In this document: positions 55,796 to 62,800 of the stretch, in pieces | Numbering within the stretch: position 1 is the stretch's first letter | Layout: each line of letters starts with the position of its first letter | Program-made: the position numbers and the translations under genes | DNA from: PALSA-612 sp963704335 | GTDB taxonomy: Bacteria > Actinomycetota > Thermoleophilia > Gaiellales > Gaiellaceae | NCBI GenBank assembly: GCA_963704335.1 | Contig: OY969889.1 | Coordinates: 2,356,001 to 2,420,000, forward strand | Direction of reading: 5' to 3' | DNA: 64,000 nt | Notes under the pieces: generated by a model | Seen by the model: the letters and a program-made list of their open reading frames with translations, nothing else | Told to the model about the DNA's origin: nothing | Database searches by the model: none

Positions 55796-56777
55796 AGTAC
55801 TTGCCGGGGGCGAGCCGCTCGAGCTTGCCCTGGGCGTGGTACGACTCGATGCGCCGTACCGTGCCCGACCGTGAGCGCATGACGACCGACTCCGTCGTGC
55901 AACCGGACGCGTCGTAGCGCACGCCGTTCAGCATGCTCCCGTCGGTGACGCCCGTCGCGGCCACGAAGACGTCCTCACATGCGACGAGATCGTCCGTGGT
56001 CAGCTTCCGGTCCACGTCGACGCCTGCGTCGACGAGCTGCTGCCGCTCCTCGTCGGTACGCGGCCAGAGCCGCCCCTGCATCGCGCCGCCCAGGCACTTG
56101 ACCGCGGCGGCGGAGATCACGCCTTCCGGCGTGCCACCGATGCCCATCAGCAGATCAACGCCCCTGCCCTGTCTGGCGGCCGCGATCGACGGCGCGACAT
56201 CGCCGTCCGTGATCAGGTGCACCCTGGCGCCTACCTTGCGAAGCTCCGCGATGAGCTCGACATGGCGGTCGCGATCGAGCACGACGACCGTCACGTCCTC
56301 GGGGCGCATGCCCTTCGCCTCGGCCGTGCGTTGCACGTTCTCCGCCGGCGGGGCGTCGATGTCGATGACGTCCGCCGCCGCTGGGCCGACCACGATCTTG
56401 TCCATGTAGACCGCCGCACCCGGGAAGAACATCGTGCCCTTGTCGGAGAGCGCGATGACGGCTATCGCATTCGGTGCGCCGTTCGCCGTCAGCCGCGTCC
56501 CTTCCAGCGGATCGACGGCAACGTCGACCTCTGGCCCTTCTCCGTTTCCGATCGCCTCGCCGTTGTACAGCATCGGCGCCTCGTCCTTCTCCCCCTCGCC
56601 GATGACGACAGTGCCCTGCATGCTGACGATGTCCAGCATGTGCCGCATCCCGTCGACGGCCGCCTGGTCAGCCGCATTCTTGTCGCCGCGGCCTACCCAA
56701 CGTCCGGCCGCCATCGCCGCCGCCTCCGTCACGCGCACGAGCTCGAGAGCGAGGTTGCGATCGGGGCGCGTCGCCAC
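55794..56777 (-). CDS. glpX: Class II fructose-1,6-bisphosphatase
   Basis: A 327-residue GlpX-type gluconeogenic phosphatase. Motifs are 'AAGRWVGRGDKNAADQAAVD', 'GTVVIGEGEKDEAPMLYNGE', the metal site 'VDVAVDPLEGTRLTANGAPN', and 'LLMGIGGTPEGVISAAAVKC'. The GTG start at 56777 is close to the divergent tpiA region. It is the only minus-strand gene in the glycolytic cluster. It is flanked by a repeated self-complementary element on each side (55631-55795 and 56789-56951); the left one begins at its stop codon. It works against phosphofructokinase in carbon flow, while the neighbouring genes serve both directions. Confidence 0.95.
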   Translation of the reverse strand: MATRPDRNLALELVRVTEAAAMAAGRWVGRGDKNAADQAAVDGMRHMLDIVSMQGTVVIGEGEKDEAPMLYNGEAIGNGEGPEVDVAVDPLEGTRLTANGAPNAIAVIALSDKGTMFFPGAAVYMDKIVVGPAAADVIDIDAPPAENVQRTAEAKGMRPEDVTVVVLDRDRHVELIAELRKVGARVHLITDGDVAPSIAAARQGRGVDLLMGIGGTPEGVISAAAVKCLGGAMQGRLWPRTDEERQQLVDAGVDVDRKLTTDDLVACEDVFVAATGVTDGSMLNGVRYDASGCTTESVVMRSRSGTVRRIESYHAQGKLERLAPGKY

Positions 56778-56788
56778 GGGAGCATCCT

Positions 56789-56951
56789 AGTGGTCTCCGT
56801 CGGTGGTTCGGTCGCTCTCGGCCGCGCGAGAACGTAGCAGGCCAAGGACGCAGGGAGCCCGCGTACTGGACAAGTACGTGGGCGACTGAGGGCGCCGGCA
56901 TGCGACGGTTCGCAGCCGGCCGAGTCGGGCGCACCGGCGGCGGCGACCACT
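56789..56951. repeat. Self-complementary intergenic element, copy 2 (glpX-tpiA)
   Basis: The outer stem is AGTGGTC (56789-56795) with GACCACT (56945-56951), then CCGTCGGTG (56797-56805) with CACCGGCGG (56932-56940), and CTCGGCCG (56817-56824) with CGGCCGAG (56917-56924). The central hairpin is GCCCGCGTACT/AGTACGTGGGC (56857-56867, 56873-56883), the same stem as in copy 1 with a different five-base loop. The flanking core segments CAAGGACGCAGGGA and GGGCGACTGAGGGCGCC also match copy 1 with few changes. It lies in the divergent spacer between glpX and tpiA, 21 nt before the tpiA start. Confidence 0.75.
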
Positions 56952-56972
56952 CAAGTCGTAAGATCGAACTCC

Positions 56973-57686
56973 GTGCCGCTCGTCGCCGGAAACTGGAAGC
57001 TCTTCAAAGGCCCGGCCGAGACTCAGGAGTTCTGCCTCGAGCTCCGCGAGCGCCTGCCGAGCCTCGATGGCGTCGACGTCGCCGTCTGCCCGCCCTCTGT
57101 CTCGCTGCAGGCGGCGGTGCTGGCGCTGGCGGACACCGAGATCGCCGTGGCGGCCCAGAACGTCCACTGGGAGGACAGCGGCGCCTTCACGGGCGAGGTT
57201 TCGCCCGGCATGCTCCTCGAGATCGGCGTGTACGGGGCAATCGTCGGCCACTCCGAGCGACGGCAGTACTTCGGCGAGACCGACGGAGGCGTCGCGCGTC
57301 GCGCGGCGGCCGCGCTCGAGGCCGGGCTGTTCGTGATCGCCTGTGTCGGAGAGCTCGAGGAGGAGCGCGAGCGCGGCGAGACGGAGGACGTGCTGCGCCG
57401 CCAGGTGTCCGTGCTCGAGGCCCACGAGAACCTCGTCATCGCCTACGAGCCCGTCTGGGCAATCGGTACGGGGAAGACAGCCACGCCCGAGATGGCACAG
57501 GAGGCGCACGCGTTCGTGAAGTCGATCCTCGACGCACCCGTGCTGTACGGCGGCTCCGTGAAGCCCGAGAACGCAGCGGAGCTCTTGTCGCAACCCGACG
57601 TCGACGGCGCGCTCGTCGGCGGTGCATCGCTCGAGGTCGAGTCGTTCGCCGGCATCTGCGAGGCAGCATCAGCCGCCCCCTCGTAG
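56973..57686 (+). CDS. tpiA: Triose-phosphate isomerase
   Basis: A 237-residue TIM barrel that interconverts DHAP and GAP. It has the substrate Lys in 'VAGNWKLFKGPAETQEFCLE', the catalytic His in 'AIVGHSERRQYFGETD', the catalytic Glu in 'VIAYEPVWAIGTGKTATPE', and the phosphate loop 'VLYGGSVKPENAAELL' with 'ALVGGASLEVESFAGI'. It is slightly shorter than the usual 250 residues. The GTG start is set by 'PLVAGNWK'. Its 3' end overlaps the 5' end of the gpmI reading frame by about 19 nt. Confidence 0.95.
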   Translation: MPLVAGNWKLFKGPAETQEFCLELRERLPSLDGVDVAVCPPSVSLQAAVLALADTEIAVAAQNVHWEDSGAFTGEVSPGMLLEIGVYGAIVGHSERRQYFGETDGGVARRAAAALEAGLFVIACVGELEEERERGETEDVLRRQVSVLEAHENLVIAYEPVWAIGTGKTATPEMAQEAHAFVKSILDAPVLYGGSVKPENAAELLSQPDVDGALVGGASLEVESFAGICEAASAAPS

Positions 57687-59110
57687 CGCTCGTCATCCTC
57701 GACGGCTGGGGCTGTGCCCCGCCGGGGCCGGGTAACGCGATAACCCTCGCCGACACTCCCGTGTTCGACCGGCTCTGGGCCGCCTATCCGCATACGACGC
57801 TCACGGCCTCGGGGGAAGCCGTCGGGTTGCCACCGGGGCAGATGGGCAACTCGGAGGTCGGCCACCTGACGATCGGCGCCGGCCGCCGCCTCCACCAGGA
57901 TCTGACGCGAATCAGCCAGGCGATCGAGGACGGCTCGTTCTTCGAGAACGAGGTCCTCCGCGCAGCCTTCGAGCGCGGCGAGAGCGTCCACCTGCTGGGC
58001 CTCGTCTCCAACGGCGGCGTCCACTCGCACATCGACCACCTGCGCGCGCTGCTTCGCTTCGCGCCGAAGAAGACCTGGATCCACGCGTTCACGGACGGGC
58101 GCGACGTGTCGCCGCACTCCGCGGTCAGCGACCTGGCGCAGCTGCCGACCGAACGCATCGCCACGGTCTGCGGTCGCTACTACGCAATGGATCGCGACCA
58201 GCACTGGGAGCGCACGCAACGCGCGCTGGACGCCATCATCAGTGGCGTTCCCGGTACGGCGGATCCCGTCGCCGCCGTCCAGGCGAGCTACGTCCGCGGC
58301 GTGACCGACGAGTTCATCGAGCCTGTCGTGCTCGAAGGGCGCCCTCGTCTCGGTCCCGGAGACACAGCGATCTTCTTCAACTTCCGCCCCGACCGCGCCA
58401 GGCAGCTCTCGCGGAAGCTGCTGGACGCCGGCGTCGACTTGACGACGATGACCCGGTATGACGACGACCTCGGCTGTCCGATTGTGTTCGGCGAGCAGAT
58501 CGTCGACGACACTCTGGCCGAGACCCTCGCCGAAGCCGACATCGGGCAACTGCACGTGGCCGAGACGGAGAAGTACGCTCACGTGACGTATTTCCTGAAC
58601 GGCGGCCGGGAAGAGCCATGGCCGGGGGAGGCTCGTGTGCTGATCCCGTCGCCGCGGGACGTCAGCACCTATGACCAGAAGCCGGAGATGTCGGCGCCCG
58701 AGGTCGCGCGCAGCTTCGTCGAGGGCGTGGAGACGGGCGACTACGGCTTCGCGATAGTGAACTTCGCCAACCCGGACATGGTCGGGCACTCGGGAGTGAT
58801 CCCGGCCGTCGTGGAGGCGGTCGAGGCCGCGGACCGCTGCCTGGGCGACGTTGTCGCGGCCGTAGAGCGCCAGGGCGGGGTCTGTGTCGTGACGGCCGAT
58901 CACGGCAACGCGGAGCAGATGCTCGCGGCAGACGGCGTCAGCCCGCACACGGCCCATACGTCGAATCCCGTCCCTCTGATCGTCACCCGCGAGAACAGCT
59001 CGCTGCACGGCGAGGGCGAGCTCGCCGATCTAGCGCCGACGTGCCTTGAATTGTTAGGCGTGCGTTCGCCCACGGTTATGACGGGACGTTCCCTGGTAAG
59101 AACGGCGTAA
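57668..59110 (+). CDS. gpmI: 2,3-bisphosphoglycerate-independent phosphoglycerate mutase
   Basis: About 480 residues; a manganese-dependent mutase interconverting 3- and 2-phosphoglycerate. It has 'VILDGWGCAPPGPGNAITLA', the phosphoserine site 'GQMGNSEVGHLTIGAGR', 'HAFTDGRDVSPHSA', 'FFNFRPDRARQLSRKLL', 'FANPDMVGHSGVI' and 'VTADHGNAEQML', which carry the metal-binding residues. Nowhere near the conserved start is there an ATG, GTG or TTG. The sequence is ATC-AGC-CGC-CCC at 57668, where 'MSRP' would be expected, so an ATC start or an ATG-to-ATC change is likely. CTG 57656 is another option. It overlaps tpiA, suggesting coupling. Confidence 0.9.
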   Translation: MSRPLVALVILDGWGCAPPGPGNAITLADTPVFDRLWAAYPHTTLTASGEAVGLPPGQMGNSEVGHLTIGAGRRLHQDLTRISQAIEDGSFFENEVLRAAFERGESVHLLGLVSNGGVHSHIDHLRALLRFAPKKTWIHAFTDGRDVSPHSAVSDLAQLPTERIATVCGRYYAMDRDQHWERTQRALDAIISGVPGTADPVAAVQASYVRGVTDEFIEPVVLEGRPRLGPGDTAIFFNFRPDRARQLSRKLLDAGVDLTTMTRYDDDLGCPIVFGEQIVDDTLAETLAEADIGQLHVAETEKYAHVTYFLNGGREEPWPGEARVLIPSPRDVSTYDQKPEMSAPEVARSFVEGVETGDYGFAIVNFANPDMVGHSGVIPAVVEAVEAADRCLGDVVAAVERQGGVCVVTADHGNAEQMLAADGVSPHTAHTSNPVPLIVTRENSSLHGEGELADLAPTCLELLGVRSPTVMTGRSLVRTA

Positions 59111-59150
59111 TTCCGCCATTTCGCGCCGTCCAAGCGCCGAAACACGTGGC

Positions 59151-59156
59151 TATACT
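59151..59156 (+). promoter_or_regulatory. Candidate -10 element of the ECF sigma gene
   Basis: TATACT at 59151-59156 is a good -10 hexamer, but the -35 region (about 59128-59133, GTCCAA) is poor. The start of transcription would be near 59163, almost at the TTG start (59166), so the mRNA may be nearly leaderless. Confidence 0.4.
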
Positions 59157-59165
59157 CACGCGGTC

Positions 59166-59783
59166 TTGTCCCTCCCTCAGCCTGATCTGGCAATCCTCCG
59201 CAAGGCTCAGCGGGGTGACGAGCGCGCCTTCTCCATCATCGTCCGCACCTACGAGACGCCGGTCTACAACTACGTCCTGCGACTCGTCCACGACCGTTCA
59301 CTGGCCGAGGACCTGACGCAGGAGGTATTTCTCCGCGTCTACCAAGGCCTCCCGCGCTTCTCCCTTCGCTGCAAGTTCACGACCTGGCTCTTCCAGGTCA
59401 CCAAGAACCGCGTGCTCGACGAGCTGCGGGCGAACGAGCGGCGGCCACGGGCCCTCGTGACCATCGACGAGATCGCTCCGCTCGAGGTGCTCGATGCACC
59501 AGTCGAGCGGCTGGAGGCGATCGCCGCCGTCTGGCGTGCGGTGGACGAGTTGAATCCCGACCTGAAGATGGCGCTGCTGCTACGCGACGTCGTCGGCATG
59601 CCTTACGCCGAGATCGCCGACTCGCTCGAGGTCACTCTCGCCACCGTGAAGTGGCGGATCCACAAGGCTCGGGACGAAGTTCAGCTTGCGCTAGCGCGCG
59701 AGGGCATCACGTACGGGTCCGCCGGGCAGGCCGACACGGCCCCGGCCGAGCTGGCCCCGGTCGCCGAGAACGGCGCCGTCTAG
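59166..59783 (+). CDS. ECF-type RNA polymerase sigma factor
   Basis: A 205-residue sigma-70 family protein of the extracytoplasmic-function type. Region 2 is seen as 'YNYVLRLVHDRSLAEDLTQE' followed by 'VFLRVYQGLPRF', and region 4 as 'LLLRDVVGMPYAEIADSLEV' followed by 'TLATVKWRIHKARDEVQLAL'. The linker has no extra domain, and the tail is Ala/Pro-rich. The TTG start at 59166 follows a -10 element closely. No anti-sigma gene follows on the same strand; the next genes are a metallophosphoesterase (minus) and an M48 protease (plus), so its regulator is not obvious. Confidence 0.92.
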   Translation: MSLPQPDLAILRKAQRGDERAFSIIVRTYETPVYNYVLRLVHDRSLAEDLTQEVFLRVYQGLPRFSLRCKFTTWLFQVTKNRVLDELRANERRPRALVTIDEIAPLEVLDAPVERLEAIAAVWRAVDELNPDLKMALLLRDVVGMPYAEIADSLEVTLATVKWRIHKARDEVQLALAREGITYGSAGQADTAPAELAPVAENGAV

Positions 59784-59789
59784 ACGCTC

Positions 59790-60521
59790 CTAGATGCCGT
59801 GCGCGAGGCGCTCGGCAAGGGATCTCGGCAAGCCGGCTTCGAGGATCGCTGCCTGCGTCGCCTCGAGGTCGTAGGCCACTCGGCGATGCGACGCACTGCC
59901 TGTTTCGAAATCGACGAGCAGCCATGCTGCGCGCGCGTCGCCGTCCCGCGGCTGACCGACTGAGCCCGGATTGCAGAGCCACCGGCCGGGGGAGAGGTCC
60001 GTCTCCGTTCCGCCTGGAGCGTGCGCGCCCGCCAGCTCGTCGCCCACGAGCGAAATGGCGAACGGCACGTGGCTGTGACCAACGAGGACGAGCGGCGCCT
60101 CGGTCAGCTCGAACGTCGCCAGCGCCGACTCTCCGCCGAGCACGTACTCCCATACGGGATCTCGGGCGCTCGCGTGAAAGAGCTCCGCGCGCTCGAGGCG
60201 GGCTCGAGGCTCGAGGCTCGCGAGGAAGACACGAGACGGCTCGTCCAGCACGGCGCGCGTCCACCGTATCGCCGTGTTCGCATCTACGTTGAACTCGGTC
60301 TCCTGTACTTCCTTGCCGAGCGCGAGCAGGTCGTGGTTGCCGACGAGGCAGACGTCGGCAACGCTCTGGACGAGCGAGCAGCACTCGTTCGGCCGTGCCC
60401 CGTAGCCGACCGTGTCTCCGAGGCACCACACGGCATCCGGCGCCTCGACCTCGATCGCAGCCAGCACTGCCTGCAGCGCAAGGGCGTTACCGTGGATGTC
60501 GGAGATGACTGCGACGCGCAC
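59790..60521 (-). CDS. Calcineurin-like metallophosphoesterase
   Basis: A 243-residue phosphoesterase of the YfcE/MJ0936-like group. Metal-binding motifs are in order: 'VAVISDIHGNALALQAVLAA' (DxH), 'VWCLGDTVGYGARPNECC' (GD), 'VCLVGNHDLLALGKEV' (GNHD) and 'LVLVGHSHVPFAISLVGDE' (GHxH). The C-terminal 'WLCNPGSVGQPRDGDARAAW' is typical of the family. Members hydrolyse phosphodiesters, including cyclic nucleotides; no substrate is known for this one. GTG 60521 was chosen because 'VRVAVISD' marks the start. Its 5' end overlaps the divergent M48 gene by 17 nt. Confidence 0.92.
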   Translation of the reverse strand: MRVAVISDIHGNALALQAVLAAIEVEAPDAVWCLGDTVGYGARPNECCSLVQSVADVCLVGNHDLLALGKEVQETEFNVDANTAIRWTRAVLDEPSRVFLASLEPRARLERAELFHASARDPVWEYVLGGESALATFELTEAPLVLVGHSHVPFAISLVGDELAGAHAPGGTETDLSPGRWLCNPGSVGQPRDGDARAAWLLVDFETGSASHRRVAYDLEATQAAILEAGLPRSLAERLAHGI

Positions 60522-61755
60522 TCGAGGGAGACTCCTGTTCGGAGCCGGAACGCTACTCGTCGCCGCAGGGGTCTGGATCGTGGCTGCATGGCTGCTCTGG
60601 GAGACGAGCGTGCCGTCAAACCTGTCCATCCCCGACCTGTCGGAGGATGCGTTCTTCACGCAGAGCGAACTCGACGAGGCCGACGACTACGAGCTCTTCC
60701 ACCGGATCAACTGGCTGCTGTCGACCGTGGCTCTGTTCGTCGTGCTCGGCATCTACTCCGTGAAGGGAGTGCGTTTCATGCGCGAGTCGGCGGCCGGGCG
60801 CATCGGCACGGGGATGCTGCTGGCGATGCTCGGCTTCGGACTGGTCTGGCTGGTGTCGGTGCCGTTCACGGTGGCCGGCAACTGGTGGGACCGGCGGCAC
60901 GGCGTGTCGAAGATCGACTACCTGGAGCTCGTGTTCGGCGGCTGGCTGGGGCTCGGCGCCCAGTTCCTCTTCCTGTCGCTTTCGGTGCTGATCGTCATGG
61001 GGCTGGCCGGGCTCGTCGGCGACTGGTGGTGGATTCCGGGCAGCGTGGTCTTCGTGGGACTGGCGACGCTGTTCGTCTTCATCTCGCCCTGGCTCGTAAC
61101 CGGCACCAAGGCCATCGAAGACCCGAAGCTGGCCGCCGACGTGGACCGGCTGGCTCAGATCCAGGGTGTCGAGGACGTCGATGTGCGCGTCGAGGAAGTC
61201 GACAAGTACACGAACGCCGCCAATGCGTATACGACCGGCCTCGGGCCTTCCCGCAAGGTCTTCCTCTGGAACACGCTCCTCGACGGCCGCTTCCAAGACA
61301 GTGAAGTACGTGCCGTCACGGCGCACGAGTTCGGCCATCAGTCGCAGAACCACCTGCCGAAGTCGATCGCCTGGTATGCGCTGTTTGCGGTGCCGGGCGC
61401 GTGGGCGATCGCCCGGATCACACGCCGCCGAGGGGGAATGCGGCGCCCCGAGGCCGTTCCGCTCGCGCTGCTCGCGCTGACCGTGCTGTCCTTCGTCGCC
61501 CTGCCGCTCCAGAACGTGATCTCGCGGCACATGGAGCAGGAAGCGGACTGGGAGGCGCTCGAGACGACACGCGACCCCGACGCGTTGACCGGCCTCTTTC
61601 AAACGTTCTCCGAGACGAGCCTCGGCGATCCCACGCCGCCCGGCTGGGCGTACGTCCTGCTCGACACGCACCCGCCGCTGCTCGACCGCATCGAGATGGC
61701 TCAGGCGTGGGAGGCACGAAACCCCGGCGCCACGGCGCTGTTCGACGATCGGTGA
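60505..61755 (+). CDS. M48 family membrane metalloprotease (CAAX/Ste24-like)
   Basis: A 416-residue protein with about six transmembrane helices: an N-terminal one ('LLFGAGTLLVAAGVWIVAAW'), four in the middle and one or two after the active site. The zinc motif is 'VTAHEFGHQSQNHLP' (HEXXH), and the third ligand is in 'RHMEQEADWEALETT'. The preceding 'VDKYTNAANAYTTGLGPSRK' matches the Ste24 group ('kr..haNAyvtGl') rather than HtpX. ATG 60505 is preferred over ATG 60496. It is a second M48 protein of the window, not close to 11032-11859. It would act on membrane or lipid-modified proteins. Confidence 0.88.
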   Translation: MTATRTRGRLLFGAGTLLVAAGVWIVAAWLLWETSVPSNLSIPDLSEDAFFTQSELDEADDYELFHRINWLLSTVALFVVLGIYSVKGVRFMRESAAGRIGTGMLLAMLGFGLVWLVSVPFTVAGNWWDRRHGVSKIDYLELVFGGWLGLGAQFLFLSLSVLIVMGLAGLVGDWWWIPGSVVFVGLATLFVFISPWLVTGTKAIEDPKLAADVDRLAQIQGVEDVDVRVEEVDKYTNAANAYTTGLGPSRKVFLWNTLLDGRFQDSEVRAVTAHEFGHQSQNHLPKSIAWYALFAVPGAWAIARITRRRGGMRRPEAVPLALLALTVLSFVALPLQNVISRHMEQEADWEALETTRDPDALTGLFQTFSETSLGDPTPPGWAYVLLDTHPPLLDRIEMAQAWEARNPGATALFDDR

Positions 61756-61765
61756 CGATCAGGGC

Positions 61766-62776
61766 GTGACACGAACGATCACCCCGCGTGAGATCGGCAT
61801 CGCAGTCGGTGCCTTCCTCATCCTGCTCGTGGTCGGCACGATCGGCTACTCGCTCCTGCTCGACGAGAACCTGTTCGAGGCGCTCTTTCGGACGGTCAAC
61901 ACGATCTACACGGCCGGCCTCGTCGATGCTCCGGACGACACGGCGGCGAAGGTGTTCACGCTCGCCCTCGTCGTCGGGGGTGTGGCAGTGTTCCTCTACG
62001 TCTTCGCCCTGCTCATCGAGCTCGCCGTCAGCGGCTCACTGGGCAGTGCGCTCGTACGGAGGAGGACGGCGAGAAGAGTGGACCAGCTCGAAAACCACTA
62101 CATCATCTGCGGCTACGGTCGCGTAGGCCAGCGGATCGGGCGAGAGTTCCGCCAGACCGGGGTCGACTACGTCGTCGTCGACTTCAACCCCGAGTCGATC
62201 AAGGCGGCGCGCGAACTCGGCGATCTCGTGATCGAAGGCAGCGGTACGGACGCCAGCTCGCTGTCCCAGGCCGGCCTGGCCACCGCTCGCGGGCTGGTGG
62301 CCTCGAGCGACTCCGACGTGAACAACCTCTACGTCACGCTCTCGGCGCGGGCGGCACGCTCGGACATGCTGATCGTGGCGCGAGCGGCCAACGAGGATGC
62401 GGCGGACAAGCTCAGGCTGGCAGGCGCCGACCGCGTCGTCCAGCCGTATGCCACAGCGGGGCTGGAGATGGCGAAGCTCGTCGCCAAGCCGCAGGTGGCG
62501 GCGTTCCTCGACATCGTGACGTCCGCCGGCGGCCCTGATCTCTCGATCGAGGAGATCGAGGTGACGGCCGGCAGCGGGAAGGCGGGGCTCTCGATTCGCG
62601 ATCTCCGCATTCGCCATGCGACGGGCGCGCTCGTGATCGCAGTGCAGACGCCGGACGGCCGCTTCGACGCCACCCCCAGCCCCGACACGGCGCTCGAGGT
62701 GGGCGACGTGGTGATCGCCGTCGGCACGGTGGCCGAGCTCCAGGAGCTCGAAGAGCTGTTCGCCGAGCCGGAGTAG
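61766..62776 (+). CDS. Two-TM ion channel-like protein with RCK (TrkA-N/C) domains and altered selectivity filter
   Basis: A 336-residue protein. Two helices ('IAVGAFLILLVVGTIGYSLL' and 'TLALVVGGVAVFLYVFALLI') flank a pore region. The cytoplasmic part has an NAD-binding RCK_N fold ('NHYIICGYGRVGQRIGREFR') and an RCK_C domain ('SIEEIEVTAGSGKAGLSIRD', 'LEVGDVVIAVGTVAELQ'). The layout is that of MthK/Kch channels. The pore helix ends in 'TVNTIYTAGLVDAP', where a potassium channel should read TVGYGD, so the GYG filter is absent and potassium selectivity is doubtful. The GTG start at 61766 follows the M48 gene by 10 nt, so co-expression is likely. Confidence 0.88.
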   Translation: MTRTITPREIGIAVGAFLILLVVGTIGYSLLLDENLFEALFRTVNTIYTAGLVDAPDDTAAKVFTLALVVGGVAVFLYVFALLIELAVSGSLGSALVRRRTARRVDQLENHYIICGYGRVGQRIGREFRQTGVDYVVVDFNPESIKAARELGDLVIEGSGTDASSLSQAGLATARGLVASSDSDVNNLYVTLSARAARSDMLIVARAANEDAADKLRLAGADRVVQPYATAGLEMAKLVAKPQVAAFLDIVTSAGGPDLSIEEIEVTAGSGKAGLSIRDLRIRHATGALVIAVQTPDGRFDATPSPDTALEVGDVVIAVGTVAELQELEELFAEPE

Positions 62777-62800
62777 CAGTGTAGGGAACGAGGACTCACG

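Noticed and set aside
55631..56951. Reading the glpX-flanking elements as ordinary terminators
   Set aside because: They lack T-runs. One sits between divergent starts, where no transcript ends, and the shared core of about 53 nt is unlike a terminator.
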